Positions 1 to 5,472 of a stretch of DNA of 6,250 bases are shown here, in pieces (the stretch's first letter is position 1; every line of letters begins with the position of its first letter). A program made the position numbers and the translations under genes. The stretch covers positions 1 through 6,250 of the forward strand of contig CAMLNK010000260.1 of NCBI GenBank assembly GCA_946481035.1. The letters are read 5' to 3'. Under the pieces are notes generated by a model. It had not been told where the DNA came from and did no database searches. It worked only from the letters and a program-made list of their open reading frames with translations. The stretch is from an uncultured Dyadobacter sp. GTDB taxonomy: Bacteria > Bacteroidota > Bacteroidia > Cytophagales > Spirosomataceae.

Positions 1-61
1 CTTATTCAGTCATTCACTCATTCACTCATTCAATCATTCAATCATTCACTCATTCACTCAT
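1..61. repeat. 8-bp tandem repeat array directly after the susD-like stop codon
   Basis: Read on the minus strand, seven complete octamers run from 61 down to 6 with the pattern ATGA[G/T/C]TGA. The fifth base is the only variable one, in the order G, G, T, T, G, G, C. A degenerate partial unit (ATAAG) fills 5-1. The first unit begins on the last A of the TAA stop codon of the SusD-like gene. Because the period is not a multiple of three, the array puts TGA stops in several frames. It reaches the window edge and may continue. It has no hairpin potential and is not a terminator. Short intergenic tandem repeats of this kind are prone to copy-number change by slippage; a function is not shown. 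Confidence 0.9.
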
Positions 62-1503
62 TAATAATTGCTATTCTGCTTCAAAATCCCATTACTCAAA
101 TCCACCTCGCGTTGTGGAAGTGGGAAATAGTAATGTTTAGGTTTGATAAAATTGCGGCTTGGCTTGAATGGCCCGCGGGCGATTTTATAATGAGCGGCGA
201 TGTCGATCAGGCCGGCCTTGTCCCAGCGCATCAGGTCCTGGTGGCGTTCGTTTTCTCCTGCCAGCTCTACGCGGCGCTCGTGCATGATGTCGGCCATTTT
301 TGTGCCCGTTTTAGCGGCCAGTCCGGCGCGCTTGCGCACGGCATTCAATTCGGTATCACCACTCTGGCTCGAACGGATCTTCGCTTCGGCTACGAGCAGA
401 TAAACATCCGCCGACCGCAGGAAGGGTGCATTCAGGCTCTGGCTCATGTCGCCGGCGTCGGTGAAGCTGGTGTATTTACGGAACGAGTAACCGGTTACCC
501 TGGTCATATTAGCAGCAAATGTTGTCGTTCCTGCCGAACCGCGGTTCACCTTATCACCCGGGCTATAAATGGAGTACGAGCGGCGCGGATCGCCTTTTTC
601 AAACTCCTGTACGAGGTCTTCGATCGGTTCGTGGAAACCCCAGCCGCCAAATGCCTGCGGCGTGTGGTAGAAAGTCGGCGAATTATCTGTGGTCCAGCCG
701 GTTTCGTATTGCAGAGAGAAAAGGATTTCGGGATTGTTCTCGGTCGTAAGCTGGAAGTTTTCGTCGTAATTGCCAGCCAGTTTGTAGGCAGCATTACCAA
801 TCACCTTTTGTCCAAACTCAATCGCTTTCGCCCAATTTTCCTGGTATACGTACAATTTTGCAAGAAAACCGTTCGCGGAACCCTGCGTAACCCTGCCCGC
901 ATCGCCATCGGCGTAACTTACCGGCAACAGTGCAGCTGCTTTCAGGAAATCCGACTCGGCCTGGGCGCGTACCTCGGCAAGGGTTGCTTTGGCTTTGTTA
1001 TAGTTGTTGTTCAGCGCATCGTCTTCGAGGATAATGGGTACTTCACCGTAAATCAATGAAAGGCGCCAGTAAACAAATCCACGCAGGAAATACGCCTCAC
1101 CCATGCTGCGGTTGCGCAATGCGTCGTCCATTGTCACTTTCGGAGCATTGATGAGCACGGCATTGGCACGTGAAATCACCTCGTATTTGGTCGACCACGT
1201 AGCGAGAATGTGCGAGTTGGATGCATCGAATGTAAACATTTCGAGCGAAGTCTCGTCGGAATGGTCGCCTGCGCGGTTCATATCGTCGGAGCAGTTGTCG
1301 AAAGTGTATTCGGTGTGGGCAAAGCCGTCTTCGTTCAGCAACGGGGCATAGATAGCGTTGGTAGCTGCCACCACGTCGTCGCCATTGCGCCAGAACTGCT
1401 GGGAAGTCACCTGTCCGTAAGGCGTGCTTTCGAGCAGATCGTCGTTACAGCTGGTTACGGCCATCAGGAAAAGCCATCCGGCCAATACATATATTTTTTT
1501 CAT
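61..1503 (-). CDS. SusD/RagB-family outer-membrane nutrient-binding lipoprotein
   Basis: This 480-residue protein is the surface-exposed substrate-binding partner of the SusC-like transporter encoded 40 bases upstream. It starts with a lipoprotein signal peptide (MKKIYVLAGWLFLMAVTSC) with the lipobox cysteine at residue 19, followed by N-D-D, which fits export to the outer surface in Bacteroidota. Family hallmarks are the TPR-like stretch GEAYFLRGFVYWRL (about 135-148), the helix RSADVYLLVAEAKIR (about 363-377), the C-terminal ERRVELAGENERHQDLMRW (about 409-427), and the closing FPLPQREVDLSNG motif with a terminal asparagine-rich tail. The length is typical of the family. The frame is open up to 1608, but those 35 extra codons overlap the end of the SusC gene and lack a signal sequence, so the ATG at 1503 is chosen. 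No Shine-Dalgarno sequence precedes it, as is normal in this phylum. The ligand cannot be told from sequence: glycan, peptide or other are all possible. Confidence 0.95.
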   Translation of the reverse strand: MKKIYVLAGWLFLMAVTSCNDDLLESTPYGQVTSQQFWRNGDDVVAATNAIYAPLLNEDGFAHTEYTFDNCSDDMNRAGDHSDETSLEMFTFDASNSHILATWSTKYEVISRANAVLINAPKVTMDDALRNRSMGEAYFLRGFVYWRLSLIYGEVPIILEDDALNNNYNKAKATLAEVRAQAESDFLKAAALLPVSYADGDAGRVTQGSANGFLAKLYVYQENWAKAIEFGQKVIGNAAYKLAGNYDENFQLTTENNPEILFSLQYETGWTTDNSPTFYHTPQAFGGWGFHEPIEDLVQEFEKGDPRRSYSIYSPGDKVNRGSAGTTTFAANMTRVTGYSFRKYTSFTDAGDMSQSLNAPFLRSADVYLLVAEAKIRSSQSGDTELNAVRKRAGLAAKTGTKMADIMHERRVELAGENERHQDLMRWDKAGLIDIAAHYKIARGPFKPSRNFIKPKHYYFPLPQREVDLSNGILKQNSNY

Positions 1504-1543
1504 ATCGGGTTGTCTTTTGAGAGTACTTTCGGTCCGGATGTTG
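1504..1543 (-). promoter_or_regulatory. susC-susD intergenic spacer and susD translation initiation region
   Basis: Only 40 bases separate the TAA of the SusC-like gene from the ATG of the SusD-like gene. There is no hairpin or obvious promoter, so co-transcription is inferred. The 20 bases before the ATG contain an A-rich CTCAAAAGACAA stretch and no GGAGG-type ribosome binding site. Confidence 0.6.
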
Positions 1544-4500
1544 TTAAAATGACAGGGTTGCGCCGATCGTCCATGTACGTGCCTGCGGGTACTGGGCATA
1601 ATCCACATTCAACTGGCTGTAAAGACCGGCAGCTTTGGAACCGGCATCGGTGCCTACGTAACCCAGCTCGGGGTTCATACCGGTGTATTTGGTGATCGTA
1701 AACACGTTCTGGCCGGTAATGTAAATCCTCGCCTGCGACAGTTTCACCTTCTCGATCACGGTTTTAGGAATGCTGTAACCCAACGTGAAGTTTTTCAGGC
1801 GGAAGAAATCACCCTTTTCGATAAACAAATCGGAAGGACGGAAGTTACGGTTCGGGTTGTCGATGCTCAGACGCGGCACGGTGTTGCTGGTACCGGCTCC
1901 GTTCCACCGCTCGCTCGCTTCCTGATACAAATTGAAAGAATAGCTTGCGTCGAGGCCCTGCATGCGATCGGCATTGAAGATCGAAACGCCGCCAACACCC
2001 ACGAAGAACAGATTAAAATCAAATCCTTTATAGTTCACGCCTGCATTCAAACCATAATTAACCTTAGGCTGAGGGCTTCCGATAATGGTCCGGTCCTTGT
2101 CGTCAACCATACCGTCGCCATTCAGGTCCATGAAACGGACGTCGCCCGGGTGGATTTGTCCGTTGGTCTTGCGCGAATCGTTGGCAATGTTGGGATCGGC
2201 ATCGATTTCCGCCTGGCTTTGGTACAAACCGTTCGTTTTGTAGCCGTAGAACGTACCATAAGGGTTGTTCTCGTACGTGCGCACGATCTCCTGCTGCCCG
2301 CGGCCGTACAGCTGCGAAGCCAAGAAGCCGCCCGGCGTGGCAAGTTGGGTAATGCGGTTTTTAATGAAAGTAGCATTACCGCTCACATTCAGGGTCAGGT
2401 CGCCGAACGAGTGGCGATAGGACGCTTCGATCTCCACCCCCTTGTTACGCAGCTGACCGATGTTCTGATCAGGGATGACAGAGGTCCCGATCGTACCGAC
2501 AGACGGCGGGGCGAGCAGCATTTTCTTGGTATCCTTGATAAAATAGTTGACCGAGACATACAATGCATTCTTCCAAAGTCCGGCTTCTACGCCAAAGTTG
2601 CTCATTTCAGCCGTTTCCCAACCGATTTGCAGGTTGGCCAAACGGCTTTGCGCCGCACCCGAGATCGGGTTTTGCGTGCCGCCCGCGCCCAATGCGTACC
2701 GGTACGACGAGTTGATCAACGCCAGGTATTGCAGCGAATTCACATTCTGGTTGCCCAACTGGCCCCAGCCGCCCGTCAGCTTGAAGTTGCTGAACACCGG
2801 CAATGCATTTTTGAAAAAATCCTCTTCGGAAAGCCGCCATCCCAGCGAGAATGCGGGGAAGTAGCCCCAACGATTGCCCGGCGCAAATTTGGACGAACCG
2901 TCGGAACGGAACGTGGCCGTGAGCAGGTAGCGATCCATGAAAGAATAGTTGGCACGACCAAACCAGGAAGCCAGCGCGTCGTAGCTGCGGTTGCCATCCT
3001 CACCCGCCACGGATACGATCGTACCGGCATATTGCAGGTAGCGCAATGTAGGATCTTCGCTCGCGAAGTCGCGGCCTCTCTGTTTGGAGGAAATGCTGTT
3101 GAACGTCTGTGAAGTATAACCACCCACCAGGTTCAGGCTGTGCGCGCCGAATTTTTTGTCGTAAGAAAGAAAATACTCCTGCAAAAACGACCAGTATTTG
3201 CCGTGTGCCAGGTCGAGCTGGTTGTAGGAATTGGTACGGAACTGATCGTTGATCTTTACCTCGAAATTGGTACTTTCTGAAAAAGTCGCATCCATAGCCA
3301 GGTTTGCACGCAGTTTCAGTCCTTTCAGCAGTTCCAGCTCGCCGGTGAGACTACCCAGAATGCGGTTACGGATATTGTTCTGATCCTGTGTGTCGACCGT
3401 AAAAATCGGGTTATTGATATCCCCGAATGCACCGATACCCTTTGTTGAACTATAAGAGCCATCGGCATTGCGGATCGGCAGGCCCGGGTGGAAGCGGATT
3501 GCGCTCCAAAGCAAGCCGGTTTGCGACGAAGTCGTATTGGGTGAAGTATTATGTGTATTTGTGAATTGCAGGTTCTGCCCTATTTTCAGCCTCGACCCGA
3601 TCTTGTGGTCCGAATTAACACGGAATGTATACCGCTTATAATAGGATTTACCGATAATACCCTTTTCATTATAATAACCTCCCGAAATCGAGAAAGACGA
3701 ATACTTGCCTCCGCCGCGGATGGCCGCGTCGTAGTTCTGGGTAACGCCCTGTTTGAGCAATGCGTCCTGCCAGTTGGTTTTTTGGGTCTGGTATTGGGTG
3801 TCCTCCCAAATCGGCGGCACGGGCAAGCCGTCGTTTTTATAAGCTTCGCGCTTCAATGCGGCCAAATCGGGCGCTTCCAGCATGTCGAGGGTTTTAATGC
3901 GGTTGCTGATACCCGCATAGCCATTCAATGTCACACTAATCGGATTGTCGAAAGTGCCGCGCTTGGTGGTAATGATCACCACACCGTTCGCTGCACGCGT
4001 ACCGTAAATCGCGGATGCCGAAGCGTCTTTCAGAATTTCGATCGATTCGATGTCGTTCGGGTTCACGTCGTTCATCGAGCCGGCCGGAACGCCATCGATT
4101 ACCACCAACGGGTCGGCATTGTTTACCGTTCCGAAACCGCGGATCTGGATCGTACCCGCGTCGCCTGGGGCACCGCCGTTACGGATCACGTTCACACCTG
4201 CCGCGCGCCCCTGCAATGCCTGCTGCGCACCTCCCGAGGGAAGATTCTGAAAATCAGAACCTTTTACCGAAGATACTGCCCCGGTCACGTCTTTTTTCTC
4301 CTGGGTACCATAACCTACCACTACCACTTCTTTCAATGCACTCACGTCCGGAGCCATCGTGATATCAATGACGGAATTATTGGCAACCACGGCATCCTGG
4401 CTCACATAACCAATAAAGGAAAACCGCAGTGTAGCACCATTATCGGGTACAACGAGCTGATACCGGCCGTTCTGGTCGGATGTGGTGCCTTGCTGGCTGC

Positions 4501-4990
4501 CTACAATGAGGATGTTCACGCCCGGCAGGCCATCGCCTTTTTCGTCGACCACCTTTCCGGTAATGGTCCGGTCGGCTATTGTCCCCGCGCTGCCGGCGCT
4601 AAAAGGCGCTGCGCTTTGCGGGTCGATCTTTTTTCGCAACAGGATCCGTGCATTTCCCACTACCTCGTAAGAAACGTTCAAAGGCGTAAGCAGCTGGTCG
4701 AGCACGCGGTTCAGTGAGCCCTGGAGTTGTTTTGCGGCAACCGTGCTCCTGCCCTGGATACTACCCGAGCTGTATACGAATTTAACGTCGGCCTGCTTTT
4801 CGATCTGGCGCAATACCTGCCGGATTTCCAGCGACTCGACTTTCAGTGAAATCTCCTTATTGAGCAACTCCTGGCTATAAACGCCGTGCGCCATGGAAAT
4901 TCCGCAGCATATCAAAGCAAGCAAAAGTTGTTTAGCGGTAGCACTCATGACTTTGTAAACAACCCTTTTGTAGGGTATTTTTTTATGCAT
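1544..4990 (-). CDS. SusC/RagA-family TonB-dependent outer-membrane transporter with N-terminal STN signalling domain
   Basis: This 1148-residue TonB-dependent transporter moves a bound nutrient across the outer membrane using energy from TonB-ExbBD. Domain order: basic N-terminus and signal peptide (about 1-40, hydrophobic core LLLALICCG); STN/secretin-TonB short N-terminal domain (about 43-120); CarboxypepD_reg-like beta-sandwich (about 143-215, ITGKVVDEKGDGLPGVNI...GRYQLVV); TonB-box-like EVVVVGYGTQ (221-230); plug (about 231-345, with LQGRAAGVNV, IQIRGFGT and LKDASASAIYGTRAANGVVI); then a 22-strand-type barrel ending in the phenylalanine at 1148. The DLNGDG motif at 955-960 is conserved in SusC proteins. 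The STN domain marks the subset regulated by FecR/ECF sigma factors, as in FecA. The ATG at 4990 is used; Met15 (4948) is an alternative that still leaves a signal peptide. The gene is intact and operonic with the SusD-like gene. The substrate is unknown. Confidence 0.96.
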   Translation of the reverse strand: MHKKIPYKRVVYKVMSATAKQLLLALICCGISMAHGVYSQELLNKEISLKVESLEIRQVLRQIEKQADVKFVYSSGSIQGRSTVAAKQLQGSLNRVLDQLLTPLNVSYEVVGNARILLRKKIDPQSAAPFSAGSAGTIADRTITGKVVDEKGDGLPGVNILIVGSQQGTTSDQNGRYQLVVPDNGATLRFSFIGYVSQDAVVANNSVIDITMAPDVSALKEVVVVGYGTQEKKDVTGAVSSVKGSDFQNLPSGGAQQALQGRAAGVNVIRNGGAPGDAGTIQIRGFGTVNNADPLVVIDGVPAGSMNDVNPNDIESIEILKDASASAIYGTRAANGVVIITTKRGTFDNPISVTLNGYAGISNRIKTLDMLEAPDLAALKREAYKNDGLPVPPIWEDTQYQTQKTNWQDALLKQGVTQNYDAAIRGGGKYSSFSISGGYYNEKGIIGKSYYKRYTFRVNSDHKIGSRLKIGQNLQFTNTHNTSPNTTSSQTGLLWSAIRFHPGLPIRNADGSYSSTKGIGAFGDINNPIFTVDTQDQNNIRNRILGSLTGELELLKGLKLRANLAMDATFSESTNFEVKINDQFRTNSYNQLDLAHGKYWSFLQEYFLSYDKKFGAHSLNLVGGYTSQTFNSISSKQRGRDFASEDPTLRYLQYAGTIVSVAGEDGNRSYDALASWFGRANYSFMDRYLLTATFRSDGSSKFAPGNRWGYFPAFSLGWRLSEEDFFKNALPVFSNFKLTGGWGQLGNQNVNSLQYLALINSSYRYALGAGGTQNPISGAAQSRLANLQIGWETAEMSNFGVEAGLWKNALYVSVNYFIKDTKKMLLAPPSVGTIGTSVIPDQNIGQLRNKGVEIEASYRHSFGDLTLNVSGNATFIKNRITQLATPGGFLASQLYGRGQQEIVRTYENNPYGTFYGYKTNGLYQSQAEIDADPNIANDSRKTNGQIHPGDVRFMDLNGDGMVDDKDRTIIGSPQPKVNYGLNAGVNYKGFDFNLFFVGVGGVSIFNADRMQGLDASYSFNLYQEASERWNGAGTSNTVPRLSIDNPNRNFRPSDLFIEKGDFFRLKNFTLGYSIPKTVIEKVKLSQARIYITGQNVFTITKYTGMNPELGYVGTDAGSKAAGLYSQLNVDYAQYPQARTWTIGATLSF

Positions 4991-5059
4991 AATTTTAAAG
5001 GTTTTTGTGAACTGAACAACTCAAAAACAAACGGTATCCTTCTGCCAGGAAGGGTATTC
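4991..5059 (-). promoter_or_regulatory. leader and probable promoter region of the susC-susD operon
   Basis: This is the space between the hairpin terminator and the susC-like ATG. The last 20 bases before the ATG are A/T-rich (CACAAAAACCTTTAAAATT) with no Shine-Dalgarno, typical for Bacteroidota. A weak match to the Bacteroidota -7 element (TAnnTTTG) is TACCGTTTG at 5036-5028, which has one base too many. A TTG at 5061-5059 lies 22 bases upstream of it, slightly too far for a -33 element. A promoter is expected here because a terminator lies just upstream, but its exact position is not settled, and an ECF sigma factor would use a different motif. Confidence 0.4.
5033..5058. promoter_or_regulatory. 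imperfect dyad upstream of susC, candidate operator or leader hairpin
   Basis: TATCCTTC (5035-5042) and GAAGGGTA (5049-5056) form an inverted repeat with 7 of 8 positions complementary around a 6-base centre. In RNA, G-U pairs extend it to ten pairs (5033-5042 with 5049-5058). It sits between the weak -33-like and -7-like elements, where a regulator could act. No run of U follows it on the minus strand, so it does not look like a terminator. The regulatory role is inference. Confidence 0.35.
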
Positions 5060-5096
5060 AAAACGGCCGGACATGTTAGCGCATGGCCGGCATTTT
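5060..5096 (-). terminator. intrinsic terminator after the fecR-like tail
   Basis: On the minus strand the segment reads AAAA, a G+C-rich arm (TGCCGGCCATG), a loop of about six bases (CGCTAA), the complementary arm (CATGTCCGGCCG), then TTTT. The stem has one bulge and one mismatch. It begins about 20 bases after the TAG at 5116-5118. The A-tract before and T-tract after could let it work in both directions. It separates the upstream regulator-type gene from the susC-susD operon, or acts as a partial terminator in read-through transcription. Confidence 0.75.
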
Positions 5097-5115
5097 ATTA
5101 AGTTAACTTCCCTTT

Positions 5116-5211
5116 CTAATTCAAACTACCGCAGCCTTCGCCGGAAATAAACAGCGAGGCACCACGGCGCTCATATTCCACATTCACCGCCTTGCAGATC
5201 AGATCCAGCTG
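5116..5211 (-). pseudogene. 3' fragment of a FecR-like anti-sigma factor (DUF4974-type C-terminus)
   Basis: About 31 codons remain, reading QLDLICKAVNVEYERRGASL and ending ISGEGCGSLN. The pattern LD-hydrophobic-C-x-x-hydrophobic-N-hydrophobic-x-Y followed by hydrophobic-ISG-x-GC is what the last two strands of the FecR DUF4974 domain look like in Cytophagales. FecR proteins sit in the inner membrane, hold an ECF sigma factor, and sense the STN domain of a partner TonB-dependent transporter with their periplasmic C-terminus. A fecR gene immediately upstream of an STN-bearing susC is the usual order, which supports the call. The fragment is very short, so identity rests on pattern and context. 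Confidence 0.65.
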
Positions 5212-5472
5212 GTCGAACATCGGCAGTTCGGGAGCGGCGACGAACAGCACCTTGGCGCCTTCGGCGGTGGTCCAGTTCTGGATGTCCAGGGTGCGGCGGG
5301 TGGGTGTCTTGCCGCCCAGTTCCGCCAGGGATTGCAGGCCCTGGGCCGGCGCCGGAGTGGCGGTTTCAGCGATGGTGGTGGTCGGGCGATTGACGATGAA
5401 GGCCAGCACGCCGAGCAAGGCGATCAGGGCCAGGCCGAGCAGGCCGTAACGCAGGCCGTTGCGCTCACTCAT
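5116..5472 (-). CDS. chimeric reading frame: N-terminus of an M16-family protein fused to the C-terminus of a FecR-like protein
   Basis: This 118-residue open frame is not a natural single protein as far as I can judge. Residues 1-87 match the start of the non-catalytic M16-family partner found after an M16 peptidase in Pseudomonas: an N-terminal membrane anchor (GLLGLALIALLGVLAFIV), a Pro/Ala-rich linker, then TRRTLDIQNWTTAEGAKVLF and ELPMFD, where the M16 fold begins. In the family this is followed by an R/L...F.AGS strand and roughly 400 more residues. Here it is instead followed by QLDLICKAVNVEYERRGASL and ISGEGC, resembling the end of FecR anti-sigma factors of Cytophagales. The two halves also differ in base composition. 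The start at 5472 is secure: it has a strong ribosome binding site and overlaps the upstream gene by 8 bases. Whether any cell makes this protein is doubtful. Confidence 0.8.
   Translation of the reverse strand: MSERNGLRYGLLGLALIALLGVLAFIVNRPTTTIAETATPAPAQGLQSLAELGGKTPTRRTLDIQNWTTAEGAKVLFVAAPELPMFDQLDLICKAVNVEYERRGASLFISGEGCGSLN
5203..5217. other. breakpoint between Pseudomonas-like and Bacteroidota-like DNA
   Basis: On the minus strand the M16 signature ends at the codons for M-F-D (5220-5212), and the FecR-like signature begins at Q-L-D-L (from 5211). G+C content, codon choice, ribosome binding site style and gene family all change here. The exact base cannot be fixed because a few bases may be shared by both sources. 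No transposase, integrase, target duplication or tRNA is visible. Confidence 0.8.
5212..5472 (-). pseudogene. 5' fragment of a second M16-family (PqqL/insulinase-like, probably non-catalytic) gene
   Basis: The first 87 codons of an M16-family protein remain: a short cytoplasmic N-terminus (MSERNGLRYG), one transmembrane or uncleaved signal segment (about 9-27), a linker of roughly 30 residues, and the first strand of the N-terminal M16 domain (TLDIQNWTTAEGAKVLFVAAPELPMFD). In pseudomonads, tandem M16 genes like this lie next to ftsY and rsmD; the second member commonly lacks the HXXEH zinc site and is about 450-500 residues long. Everything after residue 87 is missing because a different sequence is joined here. 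I infer truncation by the chimeric join rather than by natural decay, since the retained part has no stop or frameshift. Confidence 0.75.

Noticed and set aside
1..61. CRISPR array or coding repeats
   Set aside because: The unit is 8 bases with no spacers, and stops occur in the frames, so it is neither CRISPR nor protein-coding.
112..1059. Long plus-strand open frame (315 codons) opposite the susD-like gene
   Set aside because: It is antisense to a gene with clear family motifs, shows no recognisable domain, and has an odd composition rich in Cys, Arg and Phe. It is a shadow of codon bias on the other strand.
1504..1608. N-terminal extension of the SusD-like protein to the ATG at 1608
   Set aside because: It would overlap the end of the susC-like gene and bury the lipoprotein signal peptide 35 residues inside the protein. 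The ATG at 1503 gives a canonical signal with a lipobox cysteine at 19.
2150..3112. Plus-strand open frame of 320 codons opposite the susC barrel
   Set aside because: It is antisense to conserved barrel sequence, with no ribosome binding site or domain. It is best explained as a shadow frame.
3551..4717. Plus-strand open frame of 388 codons opposite the susC plug region
   Set aside because: It lies fully inside the susC-like gene on the opposite strand. The translation is Cys/His/Arg-rich without any known pattern, and the minus-strand frame explains every conserved motif.
5100..5260. Insertion sequence, integrase site or phage attachment site at the join
   Set aside because: I found no terminal inverted repeats, target-site duplication, tRNA end or recombinase gene near the breakpoint.
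5465..5472. The M16 gene overlap ATGAGTGA is identical to the main octamer of the repeat array at 6-61
   Set aside because: The overlap octamer is fixed by a start codon, a Ser codon and a stop, and it occurs once in DNA of apparently different origin. Coincidence is the simpler reading.
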